The notes beneath the pieces were generated by a model, which worked only from the letters and a program-made list of their open reading frames with translations, ran no database searches and was not told the origin of the DNA. A stretch of DNA of 64,000 nt from Macquaria australasica (Eukaryota; Chordata; Actinopteri; Centrarchiformes; Percichthyidae), in assembly GCA_005408345.1 (NCBI GenBank), contig SEMN01000261.1, forward strand, positions 186,001 to 250,000, written 5' to 3'. Of this stretch, positions 26,601-39,471 are shown piece by piece; position 1 is the stretch's first letter; the number at the start of each line of letters is the position of its first letter. The position numbers and the translations under genes are program-made.

Positions 26601-29600
26601 ATGCATACTTCATTCTCGAAGCCAGATAGCTTTGACTCATCTTTTCATTAGCCCACAGCTGGGTCTTATTGGCTGTTAAATGTACATTATCTCATCTGAA
26701 TCAAGGCTGCAATGTTCCAGCCCTGGATCCACATTGAACAAATTAACAGCATCTCAATTACATTCTAGCTACAGCTGGAAAACTGCTCCCATGGGTAGAA
26801 AAGCCTTCATCGAGTCTCACTGCTCATAAACAATAAAACCGCCAAAAGAACAATTTTCCATATCTCATGATCTGAATAAGGCACAGACTGACAACTGCAA
26901 CGCCAGCTGGGACTGATCCTGGTCTCCAAAACTACTCCGATACCTAAAAATTCTTAACACCTAAATGAGTCTGAAGACTTTATAGAGTCGTTGGAATTAT
27001 ACAACCGCAATCAATAGTTTTCAGGTGGGTGAATTGCAGTGCTGTGGTAAAAGGCCAGTGTGTTATTTTTACGCTGATAAAAAGAGAAAATAGGAGCACA
27101 ATGTCAACTTCCTCATTTCCATCCCAACTTTAGCTTCAGTGTGTGGAGCAAGAAGGATTTAAATCCAAGTCAAGGATCATTTTAAGAGTGCTTATGTTAT
27201 TTAGTGATATTCTGTAACTTGCGGCACAGTTCATCTTGCACTTTGACCTAATGATCCGCTGAGTGACACTGCACTGAAAGCAAACCTGGTCATCGTCGGA
27301 CATCTGAGTACAAAGAGAGCGCTTCATCTTGTGATGTAAGGATCTTCCATCTTATTGCGCTTCTTCTACCTTAGCACCGTGTATCAGGTGTTGAAATGCC
27401 TTTTACTTTCTGCAGACAGTAAACCATGGCCACAAAACAGCCGAAACATGTCTAAAGTTTACTTAACAAAACTTACAGCTGCAACATATACAATGTTCAT
27501 TTCTTGGCAGTCCTGAGTGGAATAACTAGCTAGGCCAGTCGTCCTGCTTAATGCCTGTCCATTTTCCCTCATATACCTGGCTAATACTGTCACCTTGTGG
27601 GAATTCAGCACACTATTTATTAGACCAAACATATTGAAATATGCCAATTCTGCTATGTTCCCACTCAAAGCCTATCAAGCGTTAAACACAAAAGTTGACA
27701 GAGCATTAGGCGAGTTCAAATTTGTGAAAATGGGGGTGTTTGACTTCCTGTCTTATAAAGTCTTAGTCTATTAAACCATTTGATTATTAAAACACACACA
27801 TTTGTTGAGTAAATATATTTGATTATTTTTATTCATAATCAATGCTATTTCTAACACAACATAGCATCACTTAAAAATAAAACACATCAGGTCTGCATAT
27901 GTCCCTCCCACCCAAATGGAGTAAGAATCACTTTTCTCCTTATGAAAGTAACATCAGCGACAACCAATGAGAATTTGGTCAGACGAGAGCATATCGACCA
28001 GTCGACCAGAAGGTGTCAGCCCTAATTAATAATACCATTAAAAATACCATATAACAGGCATACTAGATTTAGTTATGAACAAATAGTGATTCGATACGAC
28101 CGTTTGTGCGCCCCTACTTCTGCAACACCGACCCAAAACTCCTGCTCTGATGATAAATGCCCACTATAATGACATAATCCTCAGACTGCCAGCCAGCTTC
28201 AACAGACTTTTCATGACTCAACCGAGGCCTCGCAGTGGGGAGAGGGGGATCAAAACCGATGATCTCAACTGAGCCGTGCACACAGCTCCAGGGTCAGCCT
28301 GATGCAGGCGCACCAGTGCAATGTTTGACTTGCAAGGACTGACTTACTCCCAGCAGCCTCACCCACCTGATTTCCAAATTCAGGACATAATGTTAGGCTT
28401 GACGTTGCCTATCCCTGCCGTTTCTGTCTTGTCAATGTAACAGAATCAACATATGAGAGTCGAGTTTGTCCCGAGGCAGATTGCTGTTCACTGCACGCAG
28501 TGACAGTACGGACACGACGTCCTTCAGGAGGAGTTCAAATAAATGTGTAATCTATGTAGGTTAGTAGACCAAGAGGAGGTGTGTCTGCCTGGCTCAAAGC
28601 TGTCAGTGTTTCTGTCTGTCTGTGGGCAATGATAAAGCACTCTAATTGTGCAGTGCAACCATTTACACGAGATGTTCCCTATGAAGGGCAGGAGAGAGTG
28701 AGAGGGTAAGAAAGAATACTTTGCAAGAGAATACGAGAAGCCCAAATGTAATCCTGCGCTAGTTGAGCAAGGTGCCAGCAGTTCAAAGTGTTGGAAGCCT
28801 GCGTGCATGTGTGCATGTCTGTTTTTTTTTTTTTACTGGAGTCTATAAAGTGTTGTGGAACAACACCGACTGTTAACATCAATTGCCAAAGTTTCCCGGA
28901 CACTTCTAACAAACTGGGAGTAAGAAGAAACAAAGCAGGCAACAATTAAGTTTACCCAAGAAGTTCTATGGTTTTATATCATATTAAATGGAATATCATT
29001 GGGTTTGGACTGGTGGTTGGACAAAACAAGCAACTTGAAGACATCACCTTGGGCTTGTGACAAGCAATTATTACTATTTTCTGACTCTTTAGGAGGTCAA
29101 AAAATAAATTCTTAAATTGGGGGGGGGGGGGGGTCAAAAGATTAATCGTTGGGAAAAACAAGTGTTAGTTGTTAGTTACATTTTAGAGATTTCTTCAAAA
29201 AGTATGAAATCCTTAAAGCTAAAAATGTTGTGAATCCCAACCCTAACAGTTGCCAAGAGTCACTGTAAACATGCCTCTGCTCAGGCGACACAAGAGTTCA
29301 TGGGGCGGGTGAACCAGCAGACAACGGAACAGTGGAGACAGTGAGCACAGTGCCATTATGTACTGCATGTAGCACTTAACATGTTCATGTTACGCAACCA
29401 TGTGTTGGTCACCATGTAATATTTAGTTAGCGGAGCCTAGCATCCTCCATGCCTGCGAGCAGAGTGTGACCTGATCCAAGTGGATTACACATTTTAAATG
29501 ACACATGCTATGACACATGACCAACTATACACAGAAACTAGATCCTTCCAATAGAGATAGAGATGGGAATTTCCATTTAAAAATTAGTACCTCTATAAAA

Positions 29601-31093
29601 ATGGGAGGGAAACCCCCAGATTTCACTATTAAAACATGTTATTTGGCAACTATTGTGATAATCCACCAATCCTTTGAGTAATGTATCAAGCAAAAACAAC
29701 TAACATGCACTGGTTCCAGTAGCTTTTGTGTAACTAGATTAAATATTTTGGGGTTTTGGACCGTTGGTCAGACAAAAACATTTGAAGCAACACCTTGGGC
29801 TCTGAGGAAACCAACATGGACATTTTAAAATGATCTGCTACATAACAGACTAAAGTCTAAAATCGTCTGCAACAATTTCAATAGTCAATTAATCGTTTAA
29901 GTCATTTCTAAAACAGAAATGCCAAACATTTAATGGTTTTACCTCATCAAAAAAAGCAGGATTTGCCGTTTCCCTCCATTTCATATAATTGTAAATCTAA
30001 TATTTTAGGGGTTTGGACTGTTGGACGAAGAAAAACCATTTGACAATGTCACTGTGGGCTCCGGGTAACTGTGATGGACATTTTCCCCACAAAGACTGAA
30101 GTTTTATGGACATTACTCAAGAGACTATGTTACATTAATTAACTGATGGCGACAATAATTCTTAGCTGCAGTTCTAAAAACACAAATTCATAAAAATATT
30201 GACTGATATTTCACCAAGTCAACTCATTACTTCAAATTGTAAACAGCTTAACGGGATAACAACAAAACAGGCCTACTGACACCACAAAAAATAAAAAGTT
30301 TAAAAAAAGGGGCAAAATATTAAACTCCACAACGTGAAAAATGTCGGGTCAGCCGCCGTTTTAATATTATTTGTTAATTTTCCTGGAGAAATTAGAGATA
30401 CTCTGGGAACCTGCATGCGAACAAAAAAACAAACACACACGATGTCAAAGCAGAGATCCGATCTGTGGAGCCGAGAAGGGTTTGTGTAAATCAGTGAGCA
30501 CAGAATAACCCGCTACATAACAGATTATGTAATGTAACAGTCGGTGCTGTGTCGTAGCCGCTAACAGCCCGCTAACAGGCTGCACCAGGTGTGCAGGCCT
30601 ACCTGGGGAGTCGGTACCTGGATTGGACGGGTTTAGCCGAGGAGATGCTAAGTGGCTAACAAGCTACACGGACAGACACGCGTAGCTGTGCCGTCAGCGA
30701 CCGGGCCTGGGGTGGAAGCTACCCCAGCAACAACAAAGGGTACAGGGCCGGGTGGCTCAAAACTGGCGTTTTCGCGAGAGTCGTGAAGCGCGTTTGCGTG
30801 AAAACTGCTTAAACGCAAACACCGCGCCGGGGGGGGGGCACACGCTATTAAAAACACGAAGCGCGAGCCGAGGTCAAACGCCGTCCCCGTTTGGATGCTG
30901 GAGGCCAAACAAAGTCGGCCGCTCCGCTATCAGTTAGCACGCTGCTACAAGCATGGCAGCGCCAGCGAAGCAGGTCAACAAAACCAGGATTACAGCAGCT
31001 CTGCGCGCACACACACGCACACACATACGCACACACACACACGCGGCGAACCGTCCACATTAAAAGGCTGTGAAAGTCCACGTTACCTGGCAT
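23673..31093 (-). CDS. paip2b: PABP-interacting protein 2B (translational repressor)
   Basis: Four minus-strand coding segments: 31093-31087 (ATG CCA G), 26423-26257, 24405-24223, 23729-23673. They join in frame to 137 residues; human PAIP2B has 123. PAIP2 proteins bind cytoplasmic poly(A)-binding protein, displace it from poly(A) and from PAIP1/eIF4G, and so repress translation. The acidic PABP-binding region is clear: [18 protein letters not shown] (41-58), then [20 protein letters not shown], then [11 protein letters not shown], a PAIP2B-type sequence (PAIP2 has HEWFIPARDL). The C-terminal PAM2-like motif [11 protein letters not shown] is at 124-134. Residues 7-36 form a Gly/Pro/Ala/Lys-rich extension. 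The upstream ATG lies in a 7-nt coding segment of a CpG-rich first exon 4.7 kb away; without it, the ATG at 26412 gives a product six residues shorter. The last intron is short and all sites are GT-AG. Confidence 0.95.
25325..25465 (+). mobile_element. tRNA-derived teleost SINE fragment
   Basis: The segment contains CCCCAGTTCAACTCTGGCTA (B-box-like), GGGACCATGTCGTTCCCCAT and CTTGTCATCATCTCTCCATT. This matches the order of the box B region and pyrimidine-rich body of common teleost tRNA-derived SINEs. It is degraded and lies in paip2b intron 2. Confidence 0.65.
25466..25620 (+). repeat. Dispersed repeat starting AGGGCTGAACAATTAATC
   Basis: AGGGCTGAACAATTAATCAA is followed by ATCGCAATATGGCCAAGTGC and a GCAGGAGCTGCAATTTTTGG block. 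These phrases are shared by an abundant teleost non-coding repeat. It abuts the SINE fragment at 25325. Confidence 0.55.
28960..30160 (+). repeat. Cluster of three copies of one dispersed repeat
   Basis: Three successive segments (about 28960-29160, 29690-29925, 29930-30150) repeat the same order: a GGTTTGGACTGTTGG-like phrase, GACAAAACA or GACAAAAACA, an ACACCTTGGGCTC-like phrase, and a GACATTTT phrase; the middle copy has an AATTAATCG block. A reverse copy lies at 33055-33275. They sit in paip2b intron 1. A 15-bp G run (29119-29133) interrupts the first copy. Confidence 0.7.
29119..29133. repeat. Poly-G run
   Basis: Fifteen consecutive G bases. The exact length may be affected by sequencing or assembly error. 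Confidence 0.9.
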
Positions 31094-31330
31094 TGTGCTC
31101 TCGGTGTTCGCCTTAAAGTGTACCGTTACCCAACGTTATTGCAACTACACGGCGAAGACTGCGTGCTCGTCGTTTGTCCGGCGGGGATTACTCCGTGCAG
31201 CGATGCAACGTAGCGCAAGTTAGCTAAATCCCGTTAGCCACCTCGCTAACGTTAGAAAGCTGGGTCGGTCACGTGGTCTGGTGCTGCATTCAAGTTCTTT
31301 CAGGAATATGGGAATTACAAGGCAATGTCA
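30560..31330 (-). promoter_or_regulatory. paip2b: CpG-rich 5' region and promoter of paip2b
   Basis: CpG density rises sharply around the first coding segment at 31087-31093. Features visible include a CACGTG E-box at 31270-31275 and a TCGCGAGA motif (reverse of TCTCGCGA) at 30772-30779 inside intron 1. The pattern fits a housekeeping CpG-island promoter. The transcription start itself is not defined by sequence alone. Confidence 0.6.
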
Positions 31331-31339
31331 CGTGAACCT

Positions 31340-31760
31340 AATGCGAAAAAAAACCCCGACCAACAGTCTCAACCTCAAATATATTCAGTTTACAATAATA
31401 TAAAACAGGGAAAAGCACAAAATTGTCACATTTGTGTGGCTGGAACAATAGAATGTTGCCATTGTTGCTATTTTTACTTGATAAATGACATACACTGCTG
31501 ATTCATTGATTCGGCTCTACTTTTGAGCAAACTGTAATTAAAAACGACCTAAATGTATTATTGAAGCTTTTGTTTTTAAGAGACGGTATGAAGAATTTGG
31601 TCTCATGTAATCCACAACTCCATAAATCCACAGTGGAATACAGTTCATTGCTTTGAACATCAATTAGATTATTTTATGTGTCATTATCTATATGGATATT
31701 GGAAAATACTTATTGATGTTATGATAATGATTTCATTTTCAACCACATGACCAGCCCTAC
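31340..31760 (-). repeat. Possible degraded dispersed repeat
   Basis: The right end reads CAACCACATGACCAGCCCTA; reversed, this starts TAGGGCTGGTCATGTGG, similar to the GGGCTG-type ends of other teleost repeats. The interior is AT-rich with no coding frame. Limits and family are uncertain. Confidence 0.3.
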
Positions 31761-33054
31761 TTCAGATGTCTGAATTAATCTGAATATTGGAATATGGGGG
31801 CGAGTGAATATTCAGAACATGCCGATTTCCATTTGAAGGATGAACAGCATTAACACTGACTAGCACTGATTAGTACGTAGGTGCGCAGGTAGACAGTGCA
31901 TGTGGAGAGCAAATGAAAAACAAACTCACCAGGGTGCCGTCAGAAAGAACTGATGTTTGTTTCTTGTGCAGATAAATATTTGCAGTGATGCACAGAAACA
32001 CACGTGGGCCTGATATGCAGGCAGCTACACCACAACATCTGGTTATATCCCACCCCAGTATTTCCATTCCTATTTCCCCCCAGGGGCTGAGGATGCGTGA
32101 TTGGATGATGGATCCCAGCATTGAACAAGATCCAGCTCTGATGCACTCTGAGCAGAAAAACACTTTAAAATCATTGAGCCTCTTTTCCTCTGCTGTCCAT
32201 TTTGATGAAAAAGAGCTGTTGAGAAAAACGGACCAAATGTGGACAGTGGTTTGTTTTTTCCCCCCCATCCTATTTAATCAGCAACAAATATCACAACATG
32301 AGTAAACACCATTAGACTTGGAGTGTTGCTGCCTGAAATAGATGTTGTGTTGCTTTCTTTTCTGGTTACAGTTGTTAATGTCATTAGTTACGCCAATTGA
32401 ATGACTCACAGCAGCTGACATTATGTTATGCTCAGCAGCAAACAAGGAATGATCCTGATGCTCCTACCTGTAACAACTTCCTACAATCAGCTTAGAAAAG
32501 TGATCAACCTATTTTCAAGCCAACAAAGCGTGCCCAGTGCGACCCCCACACTCATAATTTGCATTGCACATTGAAGAAATGACTGCAGTGAATACCTTAA
32601 AGCCACGAGTTCATTCATATTCCTACAAAACAAGCAATTAAGGTCATGAATTAATACACCCTTCAGTCATGACATGTGAAAGTAACTTCACACACTCAGT
32701 TGCCAATGTATTAGGTACACCTAGCTAAAATTAACCCAGTCTCATACAGCAGTCCTGCAATAAATCCTCCTTTCATGAAGGTTATAAGGTTCAGTTTTTC
32801 TGTTTTAAAGAAGCGTTGATTCAACTTTATGGTCATTTTGGAGGCTGTAGCTTGTAGCAATAGATGGTTTCTATTGCTTTATACTGAGAAGTGTTTCTAA
32901 TATTTAGTCCACCGTGTTTACATCAATGAGGGTAGACTAAATATTAGAAACACCTCTCATACACACAATACATCTCAACAAAACTACAAACTACAACCTC
33001 CAAACTGGTCATAAAATTGGATCAACACCTCTCTGAAACAGTTTCAACAAAAAC

Positions 33055-33275
33055 TGAAGTGTAACGTCTTCAAGTTGCTTTGTTTTGTCCAACCAACAGC
33101 CCAAAGTCCCCAAATATTATATTTTCAATGATATATATAAGACAGAAAAGCAGCATATCCTCACATCTGACAACTGGAGCCAGTTAACGTTTGGCATTTG
33201 TGCTTGAAAAATGACAAACAATAAATCAATTATCAACATGTTGCCAAGATTTTTTTGTTTTGTTTTTTACAATCA
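33055..33275 (-). repeat. Reverse copy of the 28960-30160 repeat family
   Basis: The segment includes TTTGTTTTGTCCAACCAACA and CCCAAAGTCCCCAAATATTA. These are reverse complements of the TTGGACAAAACA and TTTGGGG blocks of the paip2b intron copies. Confidence 0.65.
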
Positions 33276-33282
33276 ACTAATC

Positions 33283-33578
33283 CAGCAGTTCCCAATCTGA
33301 GGGTCAGGATCTCCCAAGGATCACAGGATAAACGTGAAATAAGAAATATTAAACAAAGTCTTCAACACAAATGATGCTTTATTATTCAGACTTTTTACTA
33401 ATCTTTCCTTCTTTATTAAAGAATATTGGCTCGCTTTACCTCTTTGCGGTACATCACTTTTTGGTTGAGCTGTTTGCAATTCAAAAAGACATATGCAACT
33501 CCGCGAGGCCAAAGGGGTCGCAAGTAGACCGTTTCGCTTTAAACTTGGGTCATAAGCCAAAACAAAAGTTGGGACGCT
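33283..33578. mobile_element. Degraded hAT-type non-autonomous element
   Basis: The left end CAGCAGTTCCCAATCTGAGG and right end AAGCCAAAACAAAAGTTGGG resemble the ends of hAT elements that start CAGTGGTTCCCAAC. The interior has AGGGTCAGGATCTCCC and AAAGGGGTCGCAAGTAGACC, typical of this class. The ends are more decayed than in the element at 3900 and no duplication was identified. Confidence 0.5.
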
Positions 33579-33694
33579 ATTACAGCAACTAACCAATTAA
33601 CTTCGTCGTTTCAGCAGTACACGTCACAGTAACGCTGAGATTCGAAAATCGGGGCTGACAATGGGTACTTGAATGCAGCATGTGAACAAACATC

Positions 33695-33729
33695 CCTCCA
33701 CCTCCACCACCTCCACCTCCACCACCACT
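33695..33729. repeat. (CCTCCA)n-like simple repeat
   Basis: A run of CCTCCACCACCTCCACC-type units. The Gly- and Val/Glu-rich ORFs on the minus strand are artefacts of it. Confidence 0.9.
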
Positions 33730-34279
33730 ACACTCTTTACTCTCCTCCAAAACACAAATGCCTGCGTGGCTTCGGGAAGAAAAGCACTGCTGTCGACAAA
33801 TAACAAATAACCCAACAAGCCACACTTTAACTTACTTTTGTGAGGAGGACTAAATCATTATAGTGATGAAGCACAGGCTTTTAAACAATGAGGTCTGGTG
33901 TTCGAGTCGGTGTACTACATAAAGTAGGATATTTAGCCCCTATCTTTACCGTAAGTGAAGACATAAATCCAACATTTGAAGACTGCATATTTTGATTAAC
34001 TCGACAGTGCTTTAGTGTTGTAGTGTATCACAGCAGCCTACAACTATTTCTAATGCTGGGGGGGGGACTCTTAAGTTGTTTTACCACCATTTCAGCATTT
34101 TCATAACAGTGTTTCCATCTTTTCAGACTGATGAGCTATTTGAGGGTCAAGTGGTGCAACACTACATGTCGTGTTAGCCGTGAAACGGATGTAAGTTATT
34201 ATGAAACGGGCTCTTATACAGAAAGTAACGCAAGTTAACGACTTTTTAATTCACAATGTTAGGCTTTCTTTCCGTCTTT

Positions 34280-34690
34280 CTTCCGTTTCTGTAGCAAACA
34301 GAGCTAGCTCCCCCCTTCACTCCACCAGCAACAAGACTCACCACACAACTTCAAGTGCAAAGAGGGGGATCCGCAAACCAGCTGTCGGGGGGGAAACGGC
34401 TCTTTTCCGGTCCCGGGTCTCACGAGAAAACCACACAGCAAGGAAATTCTTCTAGTAATCCCCAATACGCGAAACAAACGCGCTACTCCCTTGTCTGTTT
34501 GCTCGCGTTATTGGCCGAAAAACGGATAAATCCACTGTTTCTCTGCCTGAACGTCGAGGGGGAAAAAACGTAGTGTCGTGGTCGCGTTTGTCCAGTTGCA
34601 CACTGCAGCCATTGGTTGGGATCTACGTCAGTCAACGCTTTCTAGCGATGCTATTGGCCCAGGCGGCCACACGCCCCACCCCACCCCTCC
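34280..34690. promoter_or_regulatory. Orphan CpG-rich patch, candidate promoter
   Basis: GC content and CpG frequency rise well above the flanks. Three ATTGG (inverted CCAAT) motifs occur at about 34509, 34612 and 34650, two of them as ATTGGCC. No coding exon is evident on either side. It is about 3.3 kb upstream of the paip2b first coding segment and 8 kb upstream of the hspa12b coding start. Confidence 0.4.
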
Positions 34691-37492
34691 ATTCACCTAA
34701 GTAAACAAAATATTACCCATTTTTCTCGCTGACCCTTTTTTGCAATCACTACGACCCGTTAATATTTGACAACGTGGCCTGACCTTTCTTTAACAGGCGA
34801 GGCTCTAGTTGTGTGTTTGTTAAGGCTGTTGGGGAGGAGAAAGCGAGAGGACAAGAGGAGAGTAGCCTAAAAAAGTACAGCAGATGAATTTAATATGCGA
34901 GTGTGAGCAGTGGCGTTCACATGCTTTTCAGGGGCTAGGAAATCCCCACCTTGTGCCTTATCTATTTCCATTACATAGGAGAGATAAATGTTTATTTTTA
35001 CAGTCTTTACTTGAAGAATTGTTGAAATAAGCAACCCTCAGAGCAATGAAATAAATGAGAGTTGTATATCATCTGAAACGTTTAATTTTATGCCCCAGTA
35101 TGCTATTGTCTTCCTAAAAACACTAACCACTCTTCTAAAGACTCCAACCACCTGAATGAAGAAATATTCAGTCCGCTGCACAACATAAAAAAAAAAAAAG
35201 ATTGCGGCTGAATTAGCTGTAATGACATATTTCCTTGCTCCTTTTTTTGACACATAATTGTATTTATTTGATCACTGATCACTGACTATCACGAGTCAAA
35301 AGAAGCTTTAAAAGCACACTCCTGTTGCTGATCATGTTTGCTCACAGATAAGTAATTGTGTATGGCTGAAGTAATAAATTAAGACGATATAGACATTCCT
35401 GGTGTGTGCTGGAACTTTTGTTTCTTATAATGCTACATTAATGTGTATGAACTGATTAAATAATGGAAAGGAACATCAATATAGACAACTAACTAATAAA
35501 ATTGCAGCCGACAGAATCATTTTTTATCCAGATGGTTAGAAGAGTCTTTGAGGATTATAGAAATACATTTAGAAATGCAGTAAGTATTGTTAAACAGCCT
35601 TCTTGTGTCTGTCTTTCCTAATACAGTAAAGTGATTATTTATTTATATATTTACTTAATATCAATGCCTACATCACTGCTTCTTGTTGGTACCCTGGAGG
35701 ATTTTGTTATAATGACTTCAAAAGCTAATTTATAGGTATTCAAACAAATGTGCCCTCCCATTGGTTAAAGGATACAGCTTTAATATTTCTATGGCTTAAT
35801 GACAAGCCATAGAAAACGAGACGAGAGACATTATGTCTCAGTGTGTTGACAGTGAGTCCAAGTATGGAAAATGGTAAGACAGGCTGTACCACTATGGCAT
35901 AGCCTACAAGAAAGGCTGAAGGTGAGTTTATCCATTCTGTTCATTCAGAGCTGCCACCTCATTTGCATCAGAGCCTTTTATAGCTTCAGTGACTATTTTC
36001 TCTATTTTTGGTCAAAGTCAAAAACCTCACCTGATTCCATCATGCACGTTTAGAGAGCTGCTCTCAATCAGAAACACTGTTTGGCATAAATAACATGATG
36101 ACAGTGGCATGCACTGTATGTTGGTGTATGCAGAGATAGATTTAATGTTCCAGACTCACTCTATTTAACGTGGTAGTAAATTGTAAGTTTATATTTCTTG
36201 GTTTCATTTCTTAATTTAGTCATTCTCGGGTTGTGTTCTGAAAACTTACTGGCAGCACCTATTTATAATTGAGGCCATTCTTCATTAGCTTTTTGGCACT
36301 TAAACACGACTTTTCTAAGGCTGAATTGCAAAGAATTCATCCCTCATTTGTGTTACATTTTCAAAATCGTCATTCAGCCTCCGTTGTACGCACCTCATGA
36401 CTACTGAGGTGGAATTAACAATACGCCATTCCAACTTTCACCTGGATCAACCCAGCTGTCCTCTTGAATGATCCTCGTGCACTTTTGAAAATTAGCTAAA
36501 TGAGAGGAGACGTCCTGGGTCAGCAGGAAATAAGAGGGTGCATTACCATAGAATCACAGTGGAGGGCGACTGTAACACACAGTGTGGTTGTTGGGCAGTA
36601 TAGTGTGTCCACTGGCAGAAACATTACTATACACAACATTCACACCAAAGTTAAAGAGAGCAGGAAGGAAGATTTTTATTTGATAGGAGAGGAGAGTAAC
36701 CTGATTTGTTCTTGTTAACTTACCAGCCCTCATCTCACAAAGATCACCAAATTAGGGTCGATTATATGCACAATTTCTCCATTAATGACAGATACTCAAT
36801 GGCCATTGAAAACAAGTGACTATACTGCAGATTCATCCGCGTACCTTGCACCACACCAATGCTTGGTCTTTATGTAGTTAACAGCCAGGGAAGCTCCACG
36901 TCACCGTAAACCATCACTGTAACAGATTTCCAGCTTGCTACATTATGTCTGCATTGTCTCAGCTGCATGCAAGATGCATGGCTGTGCGTATGTGTTGAGA
37001 AGGAGATGGGGACCTTGAAATCAGTATTCAAGGACACCAAATGTTCCTTAGAGTGTCAGCATAAATCTACAGTATGTGCGTGTATGTATGTGTGTGTGTG
37101 TGTGTGTCTGCAGTTGATTTATCCACACTGACCTGTTATACCTCTCCTTGGGAAACTCATAAAGGGCTGCGGGAACGGCTTGTTTCCCTGTGATCACACA
37201 CACAGCACACACACAAACTCGACGGCTTTAGCTGTGGTCTCTGCTCCGTTCACACATGATAAAGGCAGTTAGTGACGTCTTTAGGTGAAAAATAGTTTAA
37301 TCTGAGACGCCTCATATTGCAGATTTAATATATAGCCCACACCCACATATATTGTCACGGGAGTGTCCAGCAATATTGTGCAACATACCATCTATTCTCC
37401 CACTCACTATTTAGTTATAGACAAAAGGAGGGACTCCACTTAAACTCTCTAACTTTTCCCCCTCTTTCCTTCTCCCCACTGTTGTTACATGA

Positions 37493-37505
37493 CCCCCCCC
37501 CCCCC
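37493..37505. repeat. Poly-C run
   Basis: Thirteen consecutive C bases within a C/T-rich stretch (37440-37625). Confidence 0.9.
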
Positions 37506-39435
37506 ACCTTTCTCTTTCTCCTTCAGTCCCTCTCTGCTAGAAATTTCACCCTGTCTTTGCGATTGAGTCATAAATCATAAATTCCCTTCCTGTACCTCTC
37601 TCTCCCTTGCTCTCTCTCTCTCCTTTATATTACACAATAGCCCAGACTTGATGTCAGAGGGCAGTCATGTTTAATATGTGTGTGGGTGTGTATCTTCTAC
37701 CCCAGCCTTTCCTGTGGCCCTGGGTCCCCACCCCAGGCTTCACCAGCGAGTTTGTCCAGTGCCAGACACACATGCACGCATACACACACACACTGGAACA
37801 TACGACACACCCTCGCATGCACATGAGCAGGAAGTGGCACGTTAGCACACACTGAAAAGGTACAATATTGCCTTTATTATTTTCTGCACAAACCCAATAT
37901 TGCTGCACGCACAAGCGCTTATAGTCCGAGGTCCTGTTAACACTCACCACTGAGGTGCTGTTAACACTCCAATGAGCAACAGGCCTACAGTATGTTCCAT
38001 TTTAACTTTGGTGAACATGGAAATATATTCCTGCGACACATTTGTTCCAGAAACCTTAAAGAATACAAGGGGTCACACAGTACAAGCAGATATTTCTACT
38101 TCACTCTCCCTCTAATGGTTCCCCTGTGTGTATTACACCCGCATGTTCAGACTCTGGGCCCCTCGTGTGTTTAACATGTTTGCTTGAAAAATGGTGCAGA
38201 AAGTCATGCAGTACTTGTGCAAGAAGGTTTATTTTAGGAGAGGTTGTATAATTATTGTCATAACCCACAATACTAATGCTGGGTAAGTGGATCTGCATAT
38301 TCATGACCATTACTCATCTTGATGAAAGAAAAAGGAAGATAACGTTTGCCAATTAGCATATGATTGTGCAGAACATCCATCACTGCTGTTTGAAAGGCAA
38401 AAAGATCACAAAACTTGAGCTTGACAGTTGATTATTGACACTCATCTAATCAATAGGCTGATGATGAGGTTTTAATTAACCATCCAGCCACGATTATCAA
38501 TACAAGTAGTATACAATGAAAATTCAATCAGAAGTACAAAGAGTACAAAGACGATAATACATCAAATATATCAAATATTTAAAAAAATATTTCAAATGTA
38601 TCAAAAATGTGAAAAACACAATTGTAAACTACATGACAGGAAACATTAACATGAAAAAAGCCTATCTTATTTTTCTGTTAAAGGAATAGTTTGGAGGGGA
38701 AGTAGCAGGTTCTCATTCAGGCTGCGGTTAAGATTGTGGTCTATTTAGAGGAGCTGGAGGAAGACCAGTGTCTTACAGTGTGTGTGTTTGCATGGACGCT
38801 CGCATGTGTATGTTTTGGGCGTGTTTCCGTCACTCGAGGACATACAGGGTTCCAGAGATAATGTGGAATTCATGATAGGAATGCCGCACAGGGGTTCCTT
38901 CCTGTCACCTGACTCCATCACTTCCTGTGTTGGTCTTCCTGCGTCTGGACCTCCAAGGAGGCTGCACCTAGACCCCGACTCAGGATCCGTTTAATAGTTT
39001 TGTGTCTCTGAGATGATGGAGGAGCTTGACTGCGGCCCCCCAGGTGGGTTTAAGCAAGTCTAATGCTGATTAGGAAGAAGCTGATTGCCAAACAGAGGTG
39101 TCAGGCAAATGCCCAAAATTATGAAAAGCCCAGATTTGATAGCAAAGCTGTTGAAGTGCTGCCACCCGACTGCTAATGTTAGTCATTAAAAAATTAAATG
39201 GAGCAAATGAATGCGGGCAAGGGATTAATTAAAAGGGATTAAACAAAGATAGATGCAAGAGAAAAAAGAGAAGAATGTCCTATAAAACTGAGAATGGACA
39301 GATGTAGAAGAACAATAAAAGAGGCAACAAAGCAAAAGAAAGAAGAAAAAAGAGAGAGAGAGACGATGGCAGGATCCATATGGGGCCTCTTGGTTTTTGG
39401 GCAGCAAGGGGAGACATGCCAGGTAATGGCTTCCA

Positions 39436-39436
<1 letters not shown>

Positions 39437-39470
<34 letters not shown>
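39437..39470. repeat. (AC)n microsatellite
   Basis: About 34 bp of AC repeat with a CGC interruption near the end. A matching (GT)n tract lies at 39614-39649. Confidence 0.95.

Positions 39471-39471
<1 letters not shown>

Noticed and set aside
31870..32268. 132-codon minus-strand ORF and overlapping 106-codon plus-strand ORF
   Set aside because: Neither frame shows a domain, splice context or compositional bias beyond chance, and they overlap on opposite strands.
34201..34455. 84-codon plus-strand ORF in the CpG-rich patch
   Set aside because: Low stop frequency in GC-rich DNA explains it; no family resemblance.
38782..38994. ORF containing EFMIGMPHRG, resembling the IGMPHRG motif of 2-oxoglutarate/2-oxoadipate dehydrogenase E1
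   Set aside because: The similarity stops after about ten residues: the conserved continuation (R-L-N-L-L) is absent and no other E1 segment lies nearby. A tiny remnant is possible but chance cannot be excluded.
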